32,379 nt of DNA from an uncultured Lachnospiraceae bacterium (GTDB lineage: Bacteria > Bacillota > Clostridia > Lachnospirales > Lachnospiraceae): positions 1-32,379 of the forward strand of contig CAMEOT010000030.1 in assembly GCA_945929965.1 (NCBI GenBank). The letters are read 5' to 3'. Of the stretch, positions 23,333 to 30,743 are shown piece by piece. The notes below the pieces were generated by a model. That model was not told where the DNA came from. It worked only from the letters and a program-made list of their open reading frames with translations, and searched no databases. Position 1 is the stretch's first letter. Each line of letters opens with the position of its first letter. The translations under genes and the position numbers were made by a program.

Positions 23333-24739
23333 ATGATAAAAGACAACCAGAAAGTCTTTAACAGGCTTCTTGTGATAATAGATGCGCTGATCACAGCAGC
23401 ATCCTTTGTCCTTGCCTATTATATCAAATTTTATATATTGAATGACGGTCCGGGGATCGGTGTCTTGCCGATTCAGGATTACTACTTGCTACTTCCCTTT
23501 ATTGTACCCGGGTATATGTTTCTGTATTACCGGTGCAACGTGTATTCTCCGAAGCGAACCGTCCGCCGCAGACATGAGATATACAGTATTCTGCAGGCAA
23601 ATACCATTGGCCTGGCGGCTTTGATCATTATCCTGTATATGATCATCCGTGAGATCAACTTTTCACGATCCGTCATGGCGATTTTTTATGTCCTGAATGT
23701 GTTCCTGACCTCCGTATTCCGTATTTTCATGCGTAAAGCCTTACGGTCTATCCGTAAAAAGGGATACAACCTGAAACATATTTTGCTGGTGGGGTATTCC
23801 AGAGCGGCGGAGGAATATATCGACCGGATACTTGCGAATCCTCAATGGGGATATGTGGTGTGTGGTATTCTGGATGAACACATCCCGGGAGGCACCATCT
23901 ACAAAGGGGTAAAAGTCCTGGGAACACTTGGCAATCTGGAATACATTCTGCCGGAAAACAAGCTGGATGAGATCGCTATTACATTGTCTTTGAAGGATTA
24001 CGATTATCTGGAGGGTGTGGTAGACATCTGTGAGAAGTCCGGTGTGCACACGAAATTCATTCCGGATTACAGCAGCCTGATCCCCAGCAGACCTTATACA
24101 GAGGACCTGATGGGACTGCCGGTGATCAATATCCGTTATGTGCCCCTGACGAATACCGGTAACATGATGATCAAACGAGCAATGGATATTGTCGGTTCCA
24201 TCTTCGGTATTATCATTACTTCACCGATCATGCTACTTTCGGCTATATTGGTAAAATTATCCAGTCCCGGACCTGTGATCTTCAAGCAGGAACGGGTAGG
24301 ACTTCATAATAAGTCGTTTTACATGTACAAATTCCGCAGTATGGCAATGCAGTCGGCGGCGGAAGAGAAAAAGGGCTGGACAGTGCGGAACGATCCGCGT
24401 GTCACGGGAATCGGCAAGATTTTACGGCGTACCAGTATTGACGAGCTTCCGCAGCTGTTTAATATCCTTAAGGGAGATATGAGTCTGGTGGGACCGAGAC
24501 CGGAACGCCCCCAGTTCGTGGAGAAGTTCAAGGAAGAGATTCCTCGTTACATGGTAAAACATCAGGTAAGACCGGGGCTGACCGGCTGGGCACAGGTGAA
24601 CGGTCTGCGCGGCGATTCCTCCATCAAGAAGAGGATCGAATACGATATTTATTATATTGAGAACTGGACAGTAGGGTTTGACATTAAGATTATTCTGATG
24701 ACCTTCTTCACCGGATTCATCAATAAAAATGCTTATTAA
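23333..24739 (+). CDS. Undecaprenyl-phosphate sugar-1-phosphate transferase (chain initiation)
   Basis: 468 residues of the polyprenyl glycosylphosphotransferase family (WbaP-like). It moves a sugar-1-P from a nucleotide sugar to undecaprenyl phosphate, starting the polysaccharide. About four N-terminal spans (to 135) are followed by a Rossmann-like cytosolic domain (about 148-250, ILLVGYS) and the catalytic PGT domain (about 277-468): a membrane-entering hydrophobic helix, YKFRSM (332-337), [10 protein letters not shown] (370-379, the DE pair), GPRPERP (387-393) and [12 protein letters not shown] (413-424). I take ATG 23333, with GGTGA 5 nt before it. An in-frame GTG at 23324 has no ribosome site; it is itself part of that site. 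The sugar (glucose, galactose or an amino sugar) cannot be told. Confidence 0.92.
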   Translation: MIKDNQKVFNRLLVIIDALITAASFVLAYYIKFYILNDGPGIGVLPIQDYYLLLPFIVPGYMFLYYRCNVYSPKRTVRRRHEIYSILQANTIGLAALIIILYMIIREINFSRSVMAIFYVLNVFLTSVFRIFMRKALRSIRKKGYNLKHILLVGYSRAAEEYIDRILANPQWGYVVCGILDEHIPGGTIYKGVKVLGTLGNLEYILPENKLDEIAITLSLKDYDYLEGVVDICEKSGVHTKFIPDYSSLIPSRPYTEDLMGLPVINIRYVPLTNTGNMMIKRAMDIVGSIFGIIITSPIMLLSAILVKLSSPGPVIFKQERVGLHNKSFYMYKFRSMAMQSAAEEKKGWTVRNDPRVTGIGKILRRTSIDELPQLFNILKGDMSLVGPRPERPQFVEKFKEEIPRYMVKHQVRPGLTGWAQVNGLRGDSSIKKRIEYDIYYIENWTVGFDIKIILMTFFTGFINKNAY

Positions 24740-24767
24740 ATATTTACGAATGCAAGGAGAAAACAAG

Positions 24768-25991
24768 ATGGCAACAAATTCTAACAATCATGGCGGCAAT
24801 GGTCAGAGACCTGCCGGAAGCGGAAGAAGACCTTCCGGAAATGGACAGAGACCTGCGGGACAGAGACCTGTGGGACAGAGACCTTCCGGATCGAGACCTG
24901 CCGGCAGCAGTAACGGACAAAAGAGAGAATCCGCGAAGCAGCGTGCAGCCAAGAAGAGAAGAAAAGTTATCATCTTTGGCATAGAGATCGTAGTGATCCT
25001 GGTCATGGTAGCAGTACTGTATCTGGTAATGACACATACCAATAACGAAGGCCCGAAATTCACTGTCTTAGAGACCGAAGAACTTCGGATTCCTGAAGAG
25101 GTGCAGCAGGACGAGACCATGAAGGGCTATATGAACATTGCATTGTTCGGCGTGGATGCGACAAAAGAAAGCCAGTTGTACAAGGGCAGCCGAAGCGACA
25201 GCGTTATGATCGCCAGTGTTAATATGGATACCGGTGATATCAAGCTGGTCAGCGTATATCGTGATACCTACCTGAATATCGGTACCGATTCTTATCAGAA
25301 AGCTAACGCAGCTTACTCCTATGGCGGAGCGGAGCAGGCAGTTAAGATGCTGAACATGAACCTGGATATGGATATTACGAATTTTGTAACCGTAGGATAT
25401 AAGGGACTGAGCGAAGTTATCGATGGTCTGGGTGGTATCTATATCGATGTAGACTCCGAGGAGATCAAGCATATCAACAACTATCAGATCGGTATTGCAG
25501 AAGTACTGAAGTGCGACTATACACCGGTAACCGAGACCGGAACGCAGCTGTTGAACGGTCTGCAGGCCACTGCTTACTGCCGTATCCGTTATACCGCAGG
25601 TAACGATTTCAAGCGTGCTGCCCGTCAGCGTGAGGTCATTCAGGCAATTGAAGATCAGGCGAAGAAAGCAGATTACGCAACACTTTCCAAGGTATTCAAT
25701 AATGCGATCGATGATATCTACACCAGCCTGGATTCCAAGGATATCCTGGATCTGTTAAGCAATATTGCAAATTATCGTATTGTGGATGAGGGAGGTTTCC
25801 CCGAGGAGACCATGCGTGACACCGGCAACATCGGTGCTAAGGGAAGCTGTGTTATCCCTGTGGATCTGGAGAGTAATGTAGTATGGCTCCATCAGTTCCT
25901 GTTTGATGATGCGAACTATACTGTTACCGACAGTGTAAAGGAATACAGCAGAAAGATTAATGCAGACACATCACCGTACCTGAATAAATAA
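24768..25991 (+). CDS. LytR-CpsA-Psr (LCP) family wall-polymer ligase
   Basis: 407 residues. It transfers the lipid-linked polymer to peptidoglycan outside the membrane. The start at 24768 follows CAAGGAGAAAACAAG; the in-frame ATG at 24729 overlaps the previous gene and has no site. A cytoplasmic tail (1-65) is built of Gly/Gln/Arg/Pro repeats (GQRPAG, GQRPVG, GQRPSG), then a basic patch, one span (about 66-88), and the LCP domain (about 120-300): GSRSDSVMI with R142, SVYRDTYL with R165, GGIYIDV, and RIRYTAGNDFKRAARQREV. These Arg and Asp residues bind the polyprenyl pyrophosphate. The basic repeat tail is unusual and contrasts with the acidic tail of the first GH25 protein. The gene is 28 bp after the phosphotransferase. 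Confidence 0.93.
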   Translation: MATNSNNHGGNGQRPAGSGRRPSGNGQRPAGQRPVGQRPSGSRPAGSSNGQKRESAKQRAAKKRRKVIIFGIEIVVILVMVAVLYLVMTHTNNEGPKFTVLETEELRIPEEVQQDETMKGYMNIALFGVDATKESQLYKGSRSDSVMIASVNMDTGDIKLVSVYRDTYLNIGTDSYQKANAAYSYGGAEQAVKMLNMNLDMDITNFVTVGYKGLSEVIDGLGGIYIDVDSEEIKHINNYQIGIAEVLKCDYTPVTETGTQLLNGLQATAYCRIRYTAGNDFKRAARQREVIQAIEDQAKKADYATLSKVFNNAIDDIYTSLDSKDILDLLSNIANYRIVDEGGFPEETMRDTGNIGAKGSCVIPVDLESNVVWLHQFLFDDANYTVTDSVKEYSRKINADTSPYLNK

Positions 25992-26005
25992 GCGAACTGG
26001 AATAC

Positions 26006-26040
26006 AAGGGAGTCTTCCGAATAGATCGGGGCTCCCTTTT
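26006..26040 (+). terminator. Terminator after the LCP gene
   Basis: AAGGGAG (26006-26012) pairs with CTCCCTT (26032-26038), with an inner CCGA/TCGG pair in the loop, followed by TT. It ends the phosphotransferase-LCP unit. Confidence 0.8.
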
Positions 26041-26055
26041 GATTTAGAAAAAAAC

Positions 26056-26084
26056 TTGTGTAACCGGCTGCGATAAAGTATAAT
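26056..26084 (+). promoter_or_regulatory. Sigma-A promoter for the rhamnosyltransferase-glmS unit
   Basis: TTGTGT (26056-26061), a 17-bp spacer, perfect TATAAT (26079-26084). The transcript would start near 26091, leaving a leader of about 28 nt to the ATG at 26119, with AAGGAG inside it. An in-frame TTG at 26095 lies too close to the transcript start to be the start codon. Confidence 0.8.
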
Positions 26085-26118
26085 AAACCAGAGATTGGAA
26101 AGTAAGGAGCGCTCTGTC

Positions 26119-27057
26119 ATGGAGATCGATGTGATTATTCCTCTGTATAAACCGGGGAAAGAATTATTTACATTATTGGATAAGCTTGGCAGTCAGAGCG
26201 TGCCGGTACATCAGGTGATCCTCTTAAATACGGAGGAGAAGTATTTTGAACAGCTGATCTACGGAACCAGATTTTTAGAGCAGTATCAGAATATAAAAGT
26301 ATATCATGTATCCAAACGGGAATTCGACCATGGCGGAACCAGGCGGATGGGCGTGAAAAAGTCCTCCGCCGATGTCTTTGTCATGATGACGCAGGATGCC
26401 ATGCCGGTAGATAATAAGCTGATAGAAAATCTTATCGAACCTCTGCAGGGGACCACAGCAGTGTCCTATGCCAGACAGCTGCCGAGAAAAGATTCCACAC
26501 CGGTAGAAAGCTATACCAGAGAATTCAATTATCCGGACAAATCCCGGATCAAATCTGCGGAGGATCTTAAGACCCTGGGTATCAAGACTTTTTTCTGCTC
26601 TAATGTGTGTGCGGCATATCGCAGGGAGATTTATGAGGAACTGGGCGGATTTGTCAGACATACCATATTTAATGAAGACATGATTTATGCGGCGAAGGCA
26701 GTGGAAGCCGGATATTCGATCGCTTATGCGGCGGATGCTGAGGTTGTACACTCTCATAACTATACCAATGGGCAGCAGTTCCATAGGAATTTCGATCTGG
26801 GGGTATCCCAGGCAGAACACCCGGAAGTGTTTGCGGCGTATCCTTCGGAATCCGAAGGAAAACGGATGGTGAAAGATGTGACGGCATATCTGCGGGAACA
26901 ACATATGACCGCAAAATTGCCCCATTTTTATATACAATGTGCCTGTAAATATGCAGGCTATCTATTAGGTAAGAATTATCGCAGGCTCCCGAAAAAATGG
27001 GTTCTTGCTTTTACTTCCAACAAAGAATACTGGAAACAGAACAGAAAGGATGCATGA
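26119..27057 (+). CDS. GT2 glycosyltransferase, rhamnosyltransferase type
   Basis: 312 residues, ATG 26119 behind AAGGAGCGCTCTGTC. The GT2 fold opens MEIDVIIPLYKPG. The block FDHGGTRRMG followed by VMMTQDAMP, where TQDA takes the place of the usual DxD, is typical of the rhamnosyltransferase branch of GT2. FNEDMIYAAKAVEAGY carries the catalytic-base region. No membrane span is seen, so the enzyme is likely a peripheral cytosolic one. It should add L-rhamnose from dTDP-L-rhamnose, the product of the rml genes about 20 kb upstream. The stop is 2 bp before the glmS start, so the two are co-expressed. Confidence 0.9.
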   Translation: MEIDVIIPLYKPGKELFTLLDKLGSQSVPVHQVILLNTEEKYFEQLIYGTRFLEQYQNIKVYHVSKREFDHGGTRRMGVKKSSADVFVMMTQDAMPVDNKLIENLIEPLQGTTAVSYARQLPRKDSTPVESYTREFNYPDKSRIKSAEDLKTLGIKTFFCSNVCAAYRREIYEELGGFVRHTIFNEDMIYAAKAVEAGYSIAYAADAEVVHSHNYTNGQQFHRNFDLGVSQAEHPEVFAAYPSESEGKRMVKDVTAYLREQHMTAKLPHFYIQCACKYAGYLLGKNYRRLPKKWVLAFTSNKEYWKQNRKDA

Positions 27058-27059
27058 CT

Positions 27060-28886
27060 ATGTGTGGTATCGTAGGATATATTGGAACAGAACAGGCAGC
27101 ACCGATCATTTTAGACGGTCTGTCCAAACTGGAGTACCGTGGATATGATTCCGCAGGTATGGCCATTTTTGATGGTGAGAAGATCAACACCAAAAAGGCA
27201 GTGGGAAGACTGAAGGTTTTAGAGAATCTGACCCATGGCGGTGCAAATATGAAGGGAACTTCCGGTATCGGACATACCCGTTGGGCAACTCATGGCGCTC
27301 CCAGTGACATCAACTCCCATCCCCATATGAACAATGCGGGAACGATCGCCGTAGTACACAACGGAATTATCGAGAATTATATTCCCCTGAAGAAAAAGAT
27401 GCAGGATAAGGGCTATCAGTTCGTATCCGAGACAGATACCGAGGTACTGGCACATCTGTTAGACTACTATTATAAAGGAAACCCCCTGGAAGCCATCACG
27501 AAAGTGCTTCACCGTGTGGAAGGATCTTATGCACTGGGAATTATGTTTGCAGACCAGCCGGATAAGATCTTTGCAGCCCGTAAGGACAGTCCTCTGATCG
27601 TAGGTAAGAGCGAAAACGGCAGCTTTATCGCTTCCGATGTTCCCGCTATTTTGAAATACACCAGAACCGTATATTATGTAGACAATCAGGAAGTCGTGGA
27701 ATTACAGCAGGATGGTCTGCGTTTCTTCTCAGTAGATGAAGAAGAATTAGAAAAACAGCCGGTTACCATCGACTGGGATGCCAATGCAGCTGAGAAGGCA
27801 GGCTATGAGCACTTCATGCTGAAGGAGATCTACGAGCAGCCTAAGACCATCAACGATACCATTTCTCCCCGTATCAAGGATAATGATATCGTCATCGAAG
27901 AACTGAATATGAGCGATGAGGAGATTAAGGAGATCACAAAAATCCATATTGTGGCATGTGGTTCCGCATATCATACCGGTGTTACCGCAAAATATGTCAT
28001 TGAAGGACTGGCAAGAATCCCGGTAGAAGTGGACGTGGCAAGCGAATTCCGTTATCGAGATCCTATCCTGCAGAAGGGCAATATGGTCATCGTCATCAGC
28101 CAGTCCGGTGAGACGGCGGATACTCTGGCAGCATTACGGGAGTCCAAGGAAAAGGGCTTCAAGGTACTGGGTATCGTCAATGTCGTCGGCAGTTCCATCG
28201 CCAGAGAGGCTGACAGTGTTATGTACACCTGGGCAGGTCCTGAGATCGCCGTTGCAACGACCAAGGCTTACAGTGCACAGCTGACCGCACTTTACATGCT
28301 GGCTATGAAGTTCGCCAAGGTGCGTGGAACCGTTGATCAGGAGAAGTTCGCCGGAATGCTGGCTGACCTGAGATGCCTGCCGGATCAGATCGAACTGCTG
28401 CTGGGACAGAAGGAGAAGATCCAGCATTTCGCCAACCGTTATGTGGGCGCAAAAGATATCTTCTTCATTGGACGTGGCATTGACTATGCGATTTCCCTGG
28501 AGGGATCCCTGAAGTTAAAAGAGATCTCTTATATCCATTCCGAGGCTTATGCAGCCGGAGAACTGAAGCATGGCACCATTTCCCTGATCGAAGATGGCAC
28601 CCTGGTAGTGGCTTTGGCAACCCAGCCGGCTCTGTTCCAGAAGACCATCAGTAATATGGTAGAGGTAAAGGCAAGAGGCGCTTTTGTCATGGCGGTTACC
28701 ATCGAGGGCAACAAAGCAATTGAGAAGGCAGCGGATTATGTGGTATACATTCCCGAGACGAATCCGTACTTTACCAATTCCCTGGCAATCATTCCTCTGC
28801 AGCTGTTTGCTTACTATGTGGCAGTGGGACGTGGCTGCGATGTAGATAAGCCCAGAAACCTGGCAAAATCCGTTACGGTGGAATAA
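27060..28886 (+). CDS. glmS: Glutamine-fructose-6-phosphate aminotransferase GlmS
   Basis: 608 residues, the standard length. It makes glucosamine-6-P from fructose-6-P and glutamine, the entry to UDP-GlcNAc for peptidoglycan and amino-sugar polymers. The start must be ATG 27060 so that the protein opens MCGIVGYIG and the nucleophile Cys becomes N-terminal; longer in-frame starts (26997, 27054) would bury it. The N-terminal glutaminase domain has HTRWATHG and HNGIIENY. Two SIS domains follow (CGSAYHTG, SQSGETADT, GRGIDYAISLEGSLKLKE), and the C-terminus ends KSVTVE as in the family. No glmS ribozyme could fit upstream: only 2 bp separate it from the glycosyltransferase gene. Confidence 0.97.
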   Translation: MCGIVGYIGTEQAAPIILDGLSKLEYRGYDSAGMAIFDGEKINTKKAVGRLKVLENLTHGGANMKGTSGIGHTRWATHGAPSDINSHPHMNNAGTIAVVHNGIIENYIPLKKKMQDKGYQFVSETDTEVLAHLLDYYYKGNPLEAITKVLHRVEGSYALGIMFADQPDKIFAARKDSPLIVGKSENGSFIASDVPAILKYTRTVYYVDNQEVVELQQDGLRFFSVDEEELEKQPVTIDWDANAAEKAGYEHFMLKEIYEQPKTINDTISPRIKDNDIVIEELNMSDEEIKEITKIHIVACGSAYHTGVTAKYVIEGLARIPVEVDVASEFRYRDPILQKGNMVIVISQSGETADTLAALRESKEKGFKVLGIVNVVGSSIAREADSVMYTWAGPEIAVATTKAYSAQLTALYMLAMKFAKVRGTVDQEKFAGMLADLRCLPDQIELLLGQKEKIQHFANRYVGAKDIFFIGRGIDYAISLEGSLKLKEISYIHSEAYAAGELKHGTISLIEDGTLVVALATQPALFQKTISNMVEVKARGAFVMAVTIEGNKAIEKAADYVVYIPETNPYFTNSLAIIPLQLFAYYVAVGRGCDVDKPRNLAKSVTVE

Positions 28887-28891
28887 CAAGG

Positions 28892-28927
28892 AAAATCCGG
28901 AGAGGTGAAAACTTCTTCGGATTTTTT
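28892..28927 (+). terminator. Rho-independent terminator after glmS
   Basis: AAAATCCG (28892-28899) pairs with CGGATTTT, extended inward by GAGAGG/CTTCTT with G-U pairs, and the run ends in TTTTTT (28922-28927). Confidence 0.9.
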
Positions 28928-28955
28928 GATCTTTCATAATTGCTTCAGAAAGTTA

Positions 28956-28986
28956 TCACAATTCGGTCACAATTGACGGTTATACT
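28956..28986 (+). promoter_or_regulatory. Candidate activator site and -10 box upstream of the HtrA-like gene
   Basis: TCACAATT occurs twice, at 28956-28963 and 28967-28974, an 11-bp period (one helix turn) as in OmpR/PhoB-type response regulator sites. A -10 box TATACT follows (28981-28986), but the position 17 bp upstream has no good -35 hexamer, as expected for an activator-dependent promoter. The regulator identity is unknown. Confidence 0.45.
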
Positions 28987-29075
28987 GTGTTCATAAGGTG
29001 AGAGGAAGAACTGAAATAACAACGAAGAATGGTAAAAAGAGTTTCTCACTTACAGATAGGATAGGAGGAAGCATT

Positions 29076-30443
29076 ATGTACGAGAATGATAATTTTTCCG
29101 GTTACGAAACCGGCAATGAAAATACAACCGGTACATTCAGTGGTGTAAGCGCTGCGGAAAGTGCAAACGGTTATACCACATACCAGATGGGCGGAAGCAC
29201 CGGCAACAATACAGAGCCTAAGAAAACCAAAAAGCATGGAGGCTATTTCCGGAAAGCTATGGTAAGTGTCAGCCTGGGACTTTTCTTCGGATTGTTTGCC
29301 GGTATCGGTTTCTATGCGGTACAGCAGGGTACCGGGATGCTTAAGACCGATACGGATACCGCAGTGGTAAGTGAGATCGCTGCCGAGGCAACTACAGAAA
29401 GTACACAGAGCAGTGTACAGTCAGCTACTAATGTTACTTATGTAGAATCCGATGTGTCCGACGTGGTAGAGAAAGTAATGCCTGCCATGGTATCTATTGT
29501 GAATAACTTTACCGAGACAGCCAATGTCTTCGGACAGCAGTATACACAGGAAGAAGCAGCCAGCGGTTCCGGTATTATCGTAGGCAAGACCGATGATGAA
29601 TTGCTGATCGTATCTAACAACCACGTAGTAGAGAGCGCAGATACACTGACCGTTACTTTTATCGACGGCAGTGAAGCACAGGCACAAGTAAAAGGACTGG
29701 ATTCCGATATGGATCTGGCAGTGATCGCAGTATCTTTAAATGATCTGAGTGATGATACCAAGAATGCCATTACCGTTGCTACTTTAGGCAGCAGTGATGA
29801 CCTGAAGCTTGGTGAGCCGGTAATCGCCATCGGCAATGCACTTGGATATGGTCAGTCCGTTACCAACGGTATCGTAAGTGCCCTGAATCGTGAGATCACT
29901 CTGGAGAACGGTTCTACCGGTACTTTCATCCAGACCAATGCAGCTATTAACCCCGGTAACTCCGGCGGTGCACTGCTGAACATGAACGGTGAGGTCATCG
30001 GTATCAACTCCAACAAGATCGGTGGTACTACCGTAGAAGGTATGGGTTATGCCATCCCTATCACTTCTGCAAGTCCCATCATTGCAGACCTGATGGAGCG
30101 TCAGACCAGAACCAAAGTAGCTGAGGATGAAGTCGGTTATATCGGTATCTCTCTGCAGGAAGTAACTTCCCAGATCTCTCAGATGTACAACATGCCGGAA
30201 GGCATCTATGTAGTATCCGTAGAGGAAGGCAGTGCAGCAGCGAATGCCGGTATCATGAAAGGTGATATCATTACCAAATTCGACGGCAGCAGCATCTCGT
30301 CCTACTCTGATCTTCAGAAGACATTACAGTACTATGCAGCCGGTGATTCCGCAACTATAACGGTACAGAGACCTCAGAACGGTGAATATGTATCTGTAGA
30401 ACTGAATCTGATACTGGGCAGCAGACCTGCAGACAGAAAATAA
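29076..30443 (+). CDS. htrA: Membrane-anchored DegP/HtrA-like serine protease
   Basis: 455 residues from ATG 29076, which follows ATAGGAGGAAGCATT; the in-frame codon at 28998 has no such site. A cytoplasmic Asn/Gly/Thr-rich head (1-55) is followed by one span (about 61-82), a Thr/Ser-rich linker, and the protease domain (about 125-340) with the complete triad: H183 in NNHVV, D213 in DMDLAV and S296 in NPGNSGGAL. A single PDZ domain follows (about 353-445: GYIGISL, EEGSAAANAGIMKGDIIT). It degrades or refolds damaged proteins at the outer face of the membrane, and such genes usually answer to envelope-stress two-component systems. It stands alone between terminators at 28892-28927 and 30484-30525. 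Confidence 0.95.
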   Translation: MYENDNFSGYETGNENTTGTFSGVSAAESANGYTTYQMGGSTGNNTEPKKTKKHGGYFRKAMVSVSLGLFFGLFAGIGFYAVQQGTGMLKTDTDTAVVSEIAAEATTESTQSSVQSATNVTYVESDVSDVVEKVMPAMVSIVNNFTETANVFGQQYTQEEAASGSGIIVGKTDDELLIVSNNHVVESADTLTVTFIDGSEAQAQVKGLDSDMDLAVIAVSLNDLSDDTKNAITVATLGSSDDLKLGEPVIAIGNALGYGQSVTNGIVSALNREITLENGSTGTFIQTNAAINPGNSGGALLNMNGEVIGINSNKIGGTTVEGMGYAIPITSASPIIADLMERQTRTKVAEDEVGYIGISLQEVTSQISQMYNMPEGIYVVSVEEGSAAANAGIMKGDIITKFDGSSISSYSDLQKTLQYYAAGDSATITVQRPQNGEYVSVELNLILGSRPADRK

Positions 30444-30449
30444 ATATAG

Positions 30450-30471
30450 CGATTTTTAATCACAAAAATCG
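30450..30471 (+). other. A/T-rich hairpin downstream of htrA
   Basis: CGATTTTT (30450-30457) pairs with AAAAATCG (30464-30471) around a 6-nt loop, 6 bp after the htrA stop. It may assist the stronger terminator that follows. Confidence 0.5.
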
Positions 30472-30483
30472 GATGGTTAGAAT

Positions 30484-30525
30484 AATCCCCGGAAGACCAA
30501 CTGGCTCTCCCGGGGATTTTTGTTT
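30484..30525 (+). terminator. Rho-independent terminator between htrA and clpX
   Basis: AATCCCCGG (30484-30492) pairs with CCGGGGATT (30510-30518), followed by TTTGTTT. It separates htrA from the clpX promoter at 30539. Confidence 0.9.
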
Positions 30526-30538
30526 AGAAAAACTTCAC

Positions 30539-30567
30539 TTGTAGCAGCCATTCGAATTAGATATAAT
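30539..30567 (+). promoter_or_regulatory. Sigma-A promoter for clpX
   Basis: TTGTAG (30539-30544), a 17-bp spacer, perfect TATAAT (30562-30567). The predicted start near 30574 leaves a leader of about 170 nt before the ATG, long enough to hold the structured repeat. The bases TATAATAAAC are shared with the promoter at 26079. Confidence 0.8.
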
Positions 30568-30606
30568 AAACGTAGGCATGAGCAGTGCCAGAAGAAAGCA
30601 GCAGGA

Positions 30607-30720
30607 ATCGTGGATAACGCAAACCGACTGCTTGCAGGCGGGATTACGTAAGACACGATACGTGTAGGGCAAAGTCCGGACATCAAGGTAGAACGAAGTG
30701 ATACCGCATTGAGCGCTGCG
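30607..30720 (+). promoter_or_regulatory. Structured clpX leader with diverged repeat copy C
   Basis: The core GACTGCTTGCAGGCGGG (30626-30642) matches copies A and B with one change, and GTAGGGCAAAGTCCGGA (30664-30680) matches their GTAGGGCGAAGCCCGGA, keeping the GGGC/GYCC stem with a G-U pair. The core is held in nested stems: ATCGTG/CACGAT (30607-30612 with 30654-30659) and ACGcAAaCC/GGaTTaCGT. A second option, CACG-ATA-CGTG (30654-30664), would compete with the outer stem. A GCGC-rich palindrome follows (30706-30722 region). It lies within the transcribed leader and could be a cis-regulatory RNA or only a fossil repeat; no riboswitch class is recognised. Confidence 0.55.
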
Positions 30721-30743
30721 CAATAGATAAAGAGGAGAATAAC

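Noticed and set aside
26997..27060. glmS ribozyme upstream of glmS
   Set aside because: The glmS start is 2 bp after the preceding gene, so there is no untranslated space for the ribozyme.
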